From: Whalleya microplaca
Lineage: Eukaryota > Ascomycota > Sordariomycetes > Xylariales > Xylariaceae
Assembly: GCA_022497155.1 (NCBI GenBank)
Contig: MU385744.1
Coordinates: forward strand, 124,001 to 188,000
DNA: 64,000 nt
Reading direction: 5' to 3'
Positions within the stretch are counted from its first letter, which is position 1. Each line of letters starts with the position of its first letter. This document shows, piece after piece, positions 49,553 to 59,669 of this stretch. The position numbers were made by a program, and so were the translations under genes. The notes under the pieces are model-generated. The model saw nothing but the letters and a program-made list of their open reading frames with translations. It had not been told where the DNA came from and did not search any database.

Positions 49553-50662
49553 TAATGATGGGTTACCTTGAGGACTTCACTTCTTGTACGGCTCTTGGCC
49601 ATGTTCGGATGCTGAAGGGGATGGTGGTAGAACAGTCTATGCCCTGCAGTCATGATGAGTTGTGTTTAGCGACGGAGTACGGTAGTGAGTAATGAGTCTC
49701 ATGATCTTTTGTCTTGTACTACATGTTCACATATCACAGGCAAAAAAGGGTGATGGAGCTAGTTCTACTATCTGTGGGACGATGGCGGAATATTGATTTC
49801 TATCCCATCTCTCCAGCGAAGAAACAAACTCTCGACTACTTCTTGCTTTCGACTTCATTGGTGGAAGTGCAAAGCTAACGGCCTCAGTAAGGTTGTTTGA
49901 GGCGCTGGCTAGATGCTCACTCACCGCAGTCCGTGCTCCTTATCAGGGTTCCACGACATTACATGTACCGACACCCCGGATTCCGTTGGTCCAGTGTAAC
50001 ATCCATTTACCTGTTTCAACACCTCGGCCGCGGACCTTGGGAGTTTCTGGTGATCCCGAAGCTTGAGGTGTATTGGTTCCGGGTGTAGACAATATGACCG
50101 TACGTTTAGAAGTAAATCATCTTTAGGATCTTCTACCAAAAATACACAGAGGCCCCTGGCAAATCAAAAACTAAAAGCAAGACATTGCCTCTCGTTAATG
50201 TTGTACAACATATAGACTTGGTATACGTTTGTGAAGCCGAAGCAGATATCCGTATCGACCCCTTATACAGTACCTAAGGTAAGTAACTCAGTACTGGCTT
50301 GTATAAGTACCACTATAGTGCATATGTAAATACCGATAAGATAGGAGCTACAGTACCAGCGTACATGCATGTACTAAGGTAGGCAAGGTACCCACTTGTC
50401 CTTGCACATGCAGCTTGCAATGGATGACACCCACCCGCTCCAACCATCCATGCAGTCTGCCATCACAACATTTACAAGTACCAAACCTTGGGGGCACACA
50501 TAAGGTTCCTCCATCCCGTCCACCTCCCAACTCAGTCCTCCAGAGCCACGATGTCCCCGTCTCTTCCTCAACAATCCCATCCTGACTCCCCCTGGACATA
50601 TCTCTCCCCAACACACCTACCTCCATGCCTCCGACCAACCACCAGCCCTTAAGAAGAAGAAG
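49553..50662. other. Intergenic region after apc11
   Basis: About 1.1 kb. It is probably apc11 3' UTR followed by the promoter of the next gene, which becomes CT/CCA-rich after about 50480. Two coding-like minus-strand frames (49727-49924 and 49921-50139) overlap a coding-like plus-strand frame (49897-50088). None has an ATG start or recognisable domain, so no gene is called. Confidence 0.4.
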
Positions 50663-51568
50663 ATGACGGAGCCGGCAATGGAGCAGCATCAGCAACAACG
50701 ACAACCGTCGCCGTTGACGGCCCCCGAGGCTCCCAATGCCAACCTCAACCCCAACTCCAACCCCAGCATCAGCATCAACAACCTGCCCCCGCCCACCTTC
50801 GCGCCCCTCTTCGCCCTCGTCTCCAACACCACCACGCGCACCACGCACCACCCGCACGTGCGCTACATCTTCAGCGACGACGACCCGGACATCCTGACGC
50901 GCGAGCTCGCCGACCTCGTCGACGCCGACCCCTCGCTCTCCCCCAACCCCGGCACCTCCGCCTCCGCCTCCTCCCTGCACCCGCCTCACTCCCACTCCCA
51001 CCACCCGCGCCCGGGCCAGGGCTACCGCCACAACCACCGCGCCATGCTCCTCGACCTCGCGCCCGCCGGCAGCGGCGCCGGCTACGACGTAGCCTGGGCC
51101 TCGAGCCTGTCGCCCTCGTGGGCCGTGCTCGGCGCGCAGCTGAGCCCGATCTCGCCGCCGAGTTCCTCCGACGGGCAGAGCCACCACCACGACGGCAACC
51201 CCTACGAACGCGAGGGCAACGGCAACGGCGGCAACCGCCCCGATCGCCTGATGCTGCGGATCGAGGGCGTGGAGAGCAGCGAGGGCGGCGGTAGCGGTGG
51301 TGGTTCCTCGGACTTCCTGCGCGCCTCGGGGGACATGGCGAGCAGACAGCCCGGCTCCGGCAGCGCGAGCGCGAGCGGCCACAGTGCGGGCGGAGGCGAC
51401 GACTACGCCGGCCTCGTGGACGAGTTCGACCGGCGCATGGCCGTGCTGCGGAAGGTCGCGGATGCGGGCGAGGAGCGCAGGCGGAAGATCGCCGTCGATG
51501 CGGATGCTGCGCAGACGGCGGCGAGGGGGCCGATGCAGGGGCTTGGGGTCGGCGGTCTCATCGGTTGA
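50663..51568 (+). CDS. Low-complexity unrecognised protein, 301 aa, single exon
   Basis: I do not recognise a named family. The frame is 301 codons with very GC-rich third positions, unlike its AT-rich flanks. An N-terminal Gln/Pro/Asn-rich stretch precedes a more ordered core: LPPPTFAPLFALVSN, HPHVRYIFSDDDPDILT and AMLLDLAPAGSGAGYDVAW with SLSPSWAVLGAQLSP. Long His/Ser/Gly runs (HSHSHHPRPGQG, GGGSGGGSS) separate this from a helical C-terminal part (DDYAGLVDEFDRRMAVLRKVADAGEERRRKIA). The ordered segments look conserved in type while the linkers look expandable. There is no signal peptide or membrane helix. Start choice: the Met at codon 6 is also possible. The GC-rich sequence makes a long antisense frame that I reject. 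Confidence 0.78.
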   Translation: MTEPAMEQHQQQRQPSPLTAPEAPNANLNPNSNPSISINNLPPPTFAPLFALVSNTTTRTTHHPHVRYIFSDDDPDILTRELADLVDADPSLSPNPGTSASASSLHPPHSHSHHPRPGQGYRHNHRAMLLDLAPAGSGAGYDVAWASSLSPSWAVLGAQLSPISPPSSSDGQSHHHDGNPYEREGNGNGGNRPDRLMLRIEGVESSEGGGSGGGSSDFLRASGDMASRQPGSGSASASGHSAGGGDDYAGLVDEFDRRMAVLRKVADAGEERRRKIAVDADAAQTAARGPMQGLGVGGLIG

Positions 51569-53174
51569 GGACCGGACCGTGGAGCGAATGCCTACCGGCT
51601 ATTATATATATAGCAACGACGCATGTTTTGGCTGTCACGGTTTTTCATAAATGAAGCAGCGCGCGTGGATTGCGTTGCCATTACTCTCCCCGAGAGGATG
51701 ATGGGGATAATCGACTCGAGTTGTAGGACTTGCGAGGAGAAGCGAGAAGCGAGCAGCAATATGGGGAACCACGACTTGGAATGTACCTATTATACATTCA
51801 TCCCCTGGATCATCGGCGCATGCATAGCTCTACGGAACTGAGTGCACGGGTCTATCTAACAACTACTTATCTATCTACGTTACACGCCAACCTCTCTGCA
51901 TTGAGGTACTATACCACACCACACCACACCACACAACACATGTTTGGAACACGACCAGCCACCCGTGGCGGGATGGATCGCCTGCTCGAGGATTTATGGG
52001 CATGGGATAAGCCATGTACCTGTTCGTTAGTTAGGAAGACTATGTCATTGAATAGAATTGAACGAGTGATCTATATTTATTATTAAGATTCCTTCGAAAC
52101 ACGTATGGGCTTAAGCGTCTGATCGAGATTAGACTTTGTAGCTTAAGACGAGATGATTGCTAGAGTTTTATCACATTGAAGACACTAATGACTACTTAAG
52201 TATCTTAAGACGATATTGAAATCAAACGATAAAGAGGGTATTTAGTAATACAGATGGAACTTCAAAGGCTACTCAAAAGCTATATACTAGTACATAGTTG
52301 AATGCCGTAAGGCCCAGGAGACATAAATAGACAAGCCTCTCGCTATATATATATCCTAATTATCTCAGCCCAGTCTGGGTCTGGGGAAATGTATACTCCC
52401 CACCTAGTGCATTAAACATTAGATTAGATTAAAGTCACGACCAGCAGGAACATAGTCTTCGAATCACAATGAAACAGATGCTCAATAAAAAGTTCTGCGG
52501 CATGAGCTTTCTCTTTCTTTGTTGCAGATTCCAAAAACGCCGGAAAATGCAAATTTCAACTCCCACACAATCAAACCCTCCCTTTCTCCGAACGAGCCTG
52601 GCAAAAATAAAACAAAATAGAGGGTTTACACAACAATGAATGATTCTTCTTCTTCTCTTCTCTGTCTCTTTCTCCTAGGAGCCGCGAGATAGCCAGAAAG
52701 CTAGCTACCCACCAGAACCTGATGCCCCCCCCCCCTTTCCCTCCTCCTGTATGTATTTGTTGTATGAGAAACGTAGGTTTTATAGCCAACGTCCCCTCTC
52801 CCTCCCGCAAAATCAAATCAGATCCCGACATCAAGTCCAGAAATGTGATGGCGGATGAAAAGAGTTACCTGGCTTCGAATTACCATGCAAAAGGCTCCGG
52901 AGTTAAATGTATATAGTAGTGCCGACGTAGTGGGAGGATGTGAAGAGAACGCGAAGGAAATTGCGCATCTTGAATTCGTGTCGAGGTGATTGATTGTATC
53001 AAATGAAGTCGCTCTCCTCCAAGACTGGCGTATGACGGTAGTCCAGACTGGAAGGACGGGGAATTTCGCCGAAAGATGATCTCGTGATGCTGGTACACCG
53101 AAAGATCCAGCTGTTAGGTGGCAGAAAGCAAGGCGCCGCTACAAGAAAACAAATGAGGTCGTCGTGATATTATA
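51569..53174. other. Convergent intergenic region, 301-aa gene / syntaxin
   Basis: About 1.6 kb between two 3' ends. It contains an ACCACACC simple repeat (about 51913-51937), AT-rich DNA, a C-run near 52726-52735 and likely 3' UTRs. No coding sequence is supported. Confidence 0.5.
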
Positions 53175-54472
53175 TTATTCGCGGAGCTGCCGATTGACTC
53201 GGGAGATCCACCGCTTCATGTCCTGGTGGGTTCTCCCGGCGAGCATCTGGGGGACCGGTTCGCTCTCGAACCAGGAAAGACTGTTCGGCGTCAAGATATT
53301 TCGCTTGGCATTGTTGTTCGATTTGCCTTGGTTGTTGATCACAACGTATACGGCAACAGCAATGGCAATGATAGCGATGATAAGGACTGTGATACGAATA
53401 TTAGCTTACTACCCGCAAAGATGTAGGGATCAGTGCAGGCAAACATACCGACGATACCCAAGCAGATCCACTTCTTCTTCCGTGTCTTACGAGCCGTGTT
53501 AACAGCAACGCCCATCTCTTGGTTACCCTTATCGAGGTTATCAACAACCTCCTCAGCCTTCTGCTCGACGGCCATAACAGCGACTTCTTGTTGTATCACA
53601 AGTGTATCCATATCCTGGAATAGTTGCGCAAGCTCGATCATCTGCTGCTCGATCTTCTTCAGTTGCTCGTGTCGGTCTTGCACTGCGCTCAAGACGGCCT
53701 GAGCCTGGCCACGGCGGTTGCTCTGCATCAATGCCTGCTGGAAGACCTGGCCACCGGTCTGATCCTCCACAGCGGCTCGCACCTCGTTCTCGTCGGCATC
53801 TGGACGTACGATACGGTATTGCCTGGCCATCTGCTCTTGCGTCCTCTTACGGAACGAGGAGTCCACGCCCTGGAAGGCTCTGATGGCATCCTTCAACCGC
53901 GTGTCGACTCGACGAACCTGCTGTCCGAATTTCTGCTGACTTTCAGGCTTGCTCTTGAGTTGTCGTACGCGTTCGGTCAAGGATCTGTAGTGAGCCATCG
54001 TCTCGGCGCTCAGACCGTCCAGTTGGCGGTTCGTGTTGCTGGAAGCAGAGCTATCGGCATCGTCAAGTGCTCTTTGCTGGAGCATCTTGAGCTGGTTCAG
54101 ATTCTGGTCGATCACATCGATCCCGCGATTGATCTCAGACACCTCGTTTAAGACTGCGTTCGGATTTCCGCTCCCGAAGGAGCTGGCATTCTGAGCGAGC
54201 GAGGCCATCTCGACGTTGTTCGCTGTGTCTCTATTAGCCCCATTTGACGACGGAGGAAGGTGGGTGGCGTCGAGATCGTACAGCCGTAGTCATCTCTGCC
54301 CATATGCGGACCTTGATTGTATTGATTCCCACCATAGCCGCCATCGTCCCGCTGGTCGAAGGGATTCTGGTTGGCGTATCTGGAAGGGTGCAGTGGTCAG
54401 TGAACATGAATCGCATACTCGTCGCAGTCGACTCGAGAATTCAGGGGATATAACCAACCCGTACTGAGCCAT
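53175..54472 (-). CDS. sso1: Plasma-membrane t-SNARE syntaxin (Sso1 type), 365 aa
   Basis: The protein pairs with Sec9- and Snc-type SNAREs to fuse secretory vesicles with the plasma membrane. Exons are 54472-54459, 54379-54282, 54222-53449 and 53386-53175, with matched phases, giving 365 residues. A 14-base first exon supplies the ATG; the head is Tyr/Gly/Gln-rich (MAQYGYANQNPFDQRDDGGYGG). An Habc three-helix region follows (about 65-200). The SNARE motif (about 225-285) includes LAQLFQDMDTLVIQQEVAVMAVEQ, in which the second Q of the QQ pair is the ionic-layer residue. A membrane segment starts WICLGIVVLIIAIIAIAVAV (about 290-312). Unusually, 53 hydrophilic residues follow it (starting NNQGKSNNNAKRN), whereas syntaxins normally end within a few residues. 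The last intron lies inside the membrane-segment codons. Confidence 0.9.
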
Positions 54473-55000
54473 GATGTTAGTAGTATTCAATGTGATTCAT
54501 TCATGAAAAAGGGTAAATTTGGAAATATGCAAGGCAAAAAACAAGAAGTAGAAAAGCGATCTGATTTGAAGGGCTGAAGACTTGGAAAGGGTTGTACGTT
54601 CCGTAGAGGTACTGGTGTTCTGATCTCGAGGAGTGGAGCAGAGAGCATTGAAACGCTCTTGGGAAAGGGTGAAACACTTACACTCATGGTGTCTGGGGGC
54701 CTCTCTCTTGCGTGCTGCTACTTGCAGAACAGCAGTCCAAGGTAGCGATACTCTTATAAGGGGGGGGCTCTTGTTCATTTATAAGTAAAGAGCCAAAAAC
54801 ACAGAGCAGCAAGGAATTGAATAAAGAAATGGCGGACGTGGGTTGGGGAGGGCAGTAGCAAAATTAAGCATGAGAGTTTGCAATGACAGAATGATATGTA
54901 AATGAAAAGATGGCCGGTGTACAATTAGGTACTGTGTAGCAAGTAAAGGAACCTTGAGTTGTTGGTTGCTTCAGGGATGGGCGGCCGGGGATGACAGCTG

Positions 55001-55037
55001 GTCCCAAAGTGTCCCAAGTGTCCCAAGTGTCCAAAGT
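55001..55037. repeat. 9-bp tandem repeat (GTCCCAAGT), 4 units
   Basis: Four consecutive near-identical units, the first with one extra A and the last lacking one C. It lies upstream of the syntaxin gene. Confidence 0.85.
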
Positions 55038-56891
55038 GTTAAGCTGAATCTAAAAGGGTCTGGGAATTGCTTTGTGCCTGGGTTGGCCTGGGTTGTCCTG
55101 TGCCCTTTGCTGCCCTTTTGCTGCACAAGCGCGGTCTAAGAAGGCCTGCTCCCTGCTAGCCCCGAGGGCCCTTGAAATCCGATGGCCAATCGCTACTGCA
55201 TTGGTATCCCAATAAAACCTTTAACCAAGTACCCTATTGGGTCCGAATGCCCCAATCTCTAACACGACAGGCACGATAACGGGTGGACGATGAACTACCT
55301 ACCTATAATAGAGAACACTCGTGATGCACGATGCACGATGCAAGACTCATATGATATGCTGTAGTACCTATATACCATTTATGTGTCAGGGAAGGCCTAC
55401 ATATGAATCACCAATCCAAGTTTTGCTATTTGCTATTGAAGATAAGCACAAAGAACGAAATACTTGACTCTTTTCCTTGTACACATCCATGGATGTAAGC
55501 TGGTAAGTCGATACATGCATACATACATGTATGCGTACATGTCGGGCATAACCTAAAATAGCTGTCATAAAAGCTAGGGCCACCTGAAATACTAGATCTA
55601 TCTCATGTCAGGTTCCATGGCTGACTGGCTGGCAGGCTGGCAGGGTTGGATGGCAGGACAATTCTTATTAACTTAGGCTGGAGAATACCTAACCTAATCA
55701 GGGGGTAGTGATCAACGGCCCGATCAACTATTTCTCCTTTTTCCCATGGCGCCCGCGCAGCTACCGCGCCAGAGTGAAACCTCTTAGTATACTAATAAGT
55801 GCTTATGATACCTAGAAGAAGTTCGTATGTACTTTCGGATTGACTTTACTACGACATAATTTAGATCTCCCGCTTGTCTAGAAGATGCGGGAGAGAAGGT
55901 TTTCACTTTGATCTCGTTGCCTAGAATGCTCAGCCCATTCTAAGCCCTACCTTACGTATTGCCCACTCTGTGTTAGTGCTATCGTATATGATGTATAATC
56001 CCTTACACGAAGAAGTGCTGCAGCTCGCCCGTCAGCTTACCACTTATGTACTCCCTTCAGCGTCCACTTCTCCCTGTACCCGGCTCTGAATCAGGGAACC
56101 ATCCTACCGCCTACTTGGCCACAATAAGCCTTCCTCCAATTCGTAGTCTCCTTCCAGGTTCTAGATCGCTCCACCTCCCGTGAAGCTTATTCTTCCTATA
56201 CTTTATTACATGTAGATATTCCTCCAAGAGGCTCGCATGTTACAGTATACTCAAAAGCGAAATTCGCTTTGTGCTCTATCCGACAGTTACAACACCGAAC
56301 GATGGGATCCATATTAGCGTCCGTCGGGACTAGGGCGACGAGACTGCAAGAGCCGCAATAGTCGTCTCATCGATCGTGGCTATGCCACCCTCGGAACATA
56401 CTAACGTACTACCTACTACCTACATACCTACTAACCGAAGACATCGCAAGTTTTGCTCTCTCACGCGACTACATACGAATACGTCGATAGGATCGCGGTT
56501 AAAGTGTGAGATCGCCACCATCATCGACAAAATACCCGAGGAATAGTCCACAGGGACCTTGCCCGTGGTCGTTTTCTACTCGCCGATCGCCCTCCGGTTG
56601 TTGTGTATGGTGTTGCATCGATGGGACGATCAGCTGCATTATTGACTGCATGCTCCTCTGTCTGTCTTTCCCCAAGCAGTCTTCCGCCAAGCAGGACCTT
56701 CAGGACCTTCCGATGTCCCTTTAGCTAGCCGGGGCCGCCGGTTTTGGGTTTGGTTGGCACTGCCGTGCCATTTGTGATGAGCTTGCGGGATGTCTAGACA
56801 ACGGCCGAATTTCTAATTTCTACGCACCTCGCTTTGGGGCATTCTCAGGAATGAATTCGTAACATGACAACGCCCTGCTCCGTATTTGATT

Positions 56892-57305
56892 TTACATCCT
56901 TTGTAGCAGACGTTTATTATCTTCCATGACACGACTAAAAGCATCCTTAAGCGCCACTTGACCTGTCATCGCCTCAGTGAATTTCAGCCGCGTTACGTAC
57001 ACTTCAGACAGCCTCACTTTAGGCAATGTGGTCTTAGAGCTCACTACCTCTGTCGAGAAGCAAGATTCAAAATGCAAACTTTCTCCGTACATAGGCAGCA
57101 GTTTAAGGTGCCTGGTAAGATCGCAGAATGCTGCGTCGTTTGGCACACCCAGACGCACACCTGAGCCACAGATGACGACTGGTAGAAGATTAAGTCCATA
57201 TGGCAAAGATTCGTGAACCTCGCAGGTGATATATACTGGTGTAGTATTCCTTCTGGGTTGTATACATAGATGGTTGCCTAACGTCAGGCTCGGTACGTGT
57301 AACAT
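56892..57305 (-). CDS. Possible small hypothetical protein or gene remnant, 137 aa
   Basis: This is a single frame of 137 codons with a true ATG, in otherwise frame-poor DNA. It reads as plausible protein (VYITCEVHESLPYGLNLLPVVIC, then LPKVRLSEVYVTRLKFTEAMTG) and ends in a charged helix (KDAFSRVMEDNKRLLQRM). No family is recognised. No signal peptide or membrane segment is obvious. It could be an intact orphan, one exon of a larger gene, or a remnant. Codon usage is less GC-rich at third positions than the neighbouring MEMO gene, which weakens the call. Confidence 0.3.
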   Translation of the reverse strand: MLHVPSLTLGNHLCIQPRRNTTPVYITCEVHESLPYGLNLLPVVICGSGVRLGVPNDAAFCDLTRHLKLLPMYGESLHFESCFSTEVVSSKTTLPKVRLSEVYVTRLKFTEAMTGQVALKDAFSRVMEDNKRLLQRM

Positions 57306-57575
57306 ATAGTCGAATTATAACTGCATTTGGAATATCAATGCATTTCCTTGAAGCTCAAATACTTAGATGCTGTCGTCAGCAACAATTACGGAACACTAGG
57401 GACAGAGACAGGATCCAGATATGCCAAAAAATTTGTGTTGGGATTTCTAATCTATGTAAGCAAGGCTAAACGCAATGTCATGAATACGGACAGATAGTGA
57501 CCAGTCTATCAATGTAACCGAGCGTGGGCTCATCTATCGATACATGTTTCCTTCTTAGCATAGAAATAATAGCAT

Positions 57576-58638
57576 TCAGACAATGGCGTACGCAGACGCG
57601 TAGCTCACGCTGGAGTCGTTGGGATCCTCGACCAAGCTACTCCGCTGGTACTGCACGAACTTGAAGCGGGGCTTCTCGCTCTCCTCCTTGTCCTTGGCCA
57701 GGACCTCGAGCGCGGCCATCATCACGCCGATCGGATGTCGCCCGCAGACGGTGTTCTTGGTGTGCTTGAGGTTGTCGATGAACTTGGCGTGGTCGCCGGT
57801 CTCTATGGCGTCCATGGCCAGGTGGTCGACCTGCTTGATGCTCTCGTGGACGGGCGGGTTGGTCGGCTTGATCGTGCGCCGCGTGAGGTTGTGGATCTCC
57901 TCGACCTTGCCCTCGGGCGCGTACGCCGTGTAGCTGAAGCGCGTGCCCCAGTGGCAGAAGTCGGAGCTCACGACGAAGATGTTCTCGGGCGCCTCGAGGA
58001 ACGGCGCCAGCAGGCGTCCGAACACCTTCTCCTCAGGCCCGCCGTTGTCGCCGACAAGGATGGGCACGATGGTCGGGTAGTCGGCCGCCGAGGGGCCGAA
58101 GGTCTGCGTGATCCGCTTGTACAGGTAGGGCAGGTGCATCTCCAGGGAGTGCTCGTTCACGTCGCCCCGGTGCCCGATGTCCTGGAACTTGCCCGTGTCC
58201 CGCAGCTGCTGGGTCACGGCCGCGTCGACCTTGAGGGGCCCGAACGGGGTGTCGTACTCGGCAAACTTGGTCAGGGCGCAGCCGTGGAGGTAGTACGTGT
58301 GTGAGGGCCCGAGGATGAAGATGCGTTTTGCTTTGCTCAGGTCGAGGCACTTGTATGCCCAAGCTGCGCAAGGGCCCGAGTAGGAATAGCCTGCATGTCT
58401 TCGCCGGTAGGATTTAGCATGAAATGTCATCATAAAATCGACATAGTGAACAGAAGTATTCGGAGAATAGAACATACGGTGCAATGATGACCTGGGCTCC
58501 AGAGATGGGAAGACTGTTGTTGTCGATTGTGCTCGGGACGTCGTTTAGGAAGCCGTCGAGCTGGTGGGACAAGCTATCGGGGTCTCCCTCGTACCAGCTA
58601 TTCGCATGACTAGCTTCTCGAGTTCCCTGTTGACTCAT
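57576..58638 (-). CDS. mho1: MEMO1-family protein (Mho1-like), 327 aa
   Basis: MEMO proteins share the fold of non-haem-iron and metal-dependent dioxygenases, and have been linked to copper/redox handling and to cell migration. Exons are 58638-58478 and 58398-57576; the 79-nt intron is in phase and gives 327 residues. The diagnostic metal-site residues are all present: PHAGYSYSGP (His near 55), GPSH (near 84), SSDFCHWG (near 198) and CGRHPIG (near 270, the Cys position). The protein ends SYASAYAIV, the usual MEMO end. The 5' exon encodes the short variable head (REASHANSWYEGDPDSLSHQLDGFL). Length is typical. The coding DNA is markedly GC-rich at third positions. A role in this fungus is inferred from family only. 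Confidence 0.95.
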
Positions 58639-59669
58639 TGTTCACGCAAATCACCGGTTGGTGTTCTCAATTCGTATGTGGGAGCTGTGTAGTTGTTCGT
58701 TAAGAAAGTAGTAGGTTGGCAAGATCGATAGCCGACAAGTAGGTAGGTGAAGCTTCCATAGCAGCAAAGAGACACCAATCCAGAGTACCCCGCTACCCCG
58801 CGGGTCCAGCTTGGCAGTCCGCCGTCTGATATCATAGGCATTATACTACGAGTTGCACCTTACATGCATACATGTAGTACACATAGCTTAAGCAGGTTAA
58901 CCTAGGTAGGCACAACTGTGGCGTGTGGCTGCTATAGGCAGTTACGTACATCAGGTAGGTTCGACTGGATTCTTACCAGCGTTAAACGGATTTCACTTGA
59001 GCAGCTCATGTGGTACTACATGTATGTATGCTGTAACACGGTCGAGTATACCTTAACCTAGGTAGGGAATGCACAGACCAGAAGAAACCTTATGCTGAGA
59101 GGTGAACACTGGAACCTTCAATTCTGGATACGTCCGTTTACCCGAGTCTTCAGCAGTCTTCAACATCAAGTGATGAAATTGCGTTATGTCTCTCACTCAT
59201 ATGTACTCGATTCTCCTAACATTTACTTGTGTTTCGAGCTCCTTTCATCTAACCGCCATGTGACTCACAGTAGCAACGCCGAGTTACCCGCGCTGTCCTA
59301 GAGGCCGGGGATAGTAAAGGCCAAGGTAAGTTGTCTTGCTGCCCGAATCGCTTTTGCGAGCAGAGATCTATATGGAACCCGGGCTGCATCGAGATGAGAA
59401 TCCTCCTATTGCCTTTAATTCCCACTCATTGCCGTGACATTGCATTATGCATGCATGTATTCGGCGCTCGTCATTGGACATAGCATTCTACATGCGCCCA
59501 GCGCATATTGCAACCTTTTCGCGAGAGTATGGACCTTATATGTTCCTTCACGTCCCATGGTTGAAAATATGTTTTCTATCCTATCGTCGACATAGATGTC
59601 GGCAACTGACTCGGAGTTTATTTATTCTACCTACACCTGTTTCATAAACTCCAAACTGAACATTCAGAT
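58639..59669. promoter_or_regulatory. Divergent region between mho1 and the HeLo-like/ankyrin gene
   Basis: About 1 kb between divergent starts. It carries two ACCTAGGT palindromes (58900-58907 and 59056-59063) about 156 bp apart, and AT-rich DNA before the ankyrin gene. Short frames are not coding-like. Confidence 0.5.

Larger units (their letters stand above)
54473..57575. other. Intergenic region between syntaxin and MEMO genes
   Basis: About 3.1 kb. The first part is the syntaxin promoter, with a 9-bp repeat at 55001-55037. The middle is AT-rich with no coding frames. One 137-codon minus-strand frame (56892-57305) is protein-like and listed separately. Another, at about 56499-56690 (-), lacks an ATG. 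The end is the MEMO 3' flank. Confidence 0.5.

Noticed and set aside
49727..50139. Two protein-like minus-strand frames overlapping a protein-like plus-strand frame
   Set aside because: None begins with ATG, no splice arrangement joins the minus frames in phase, and both strands look equally coding, so no gene can be chosen.
50348..51382. 344-codon minus-strand frame opposite the 301-aa gene
   Set aside because: It is antisense to a frame with better composition, reads as Arg/Gly/Val-rich low complexity, and arises from GC-rich third positions on the plus strand.
57735..58304. 189-codon plus-strand frame inside the MEMO gene
   Set aside because: Antisense shadow of GC-rich MEMO coding DNA; the minus strand carries every MEMO metal-site motif.
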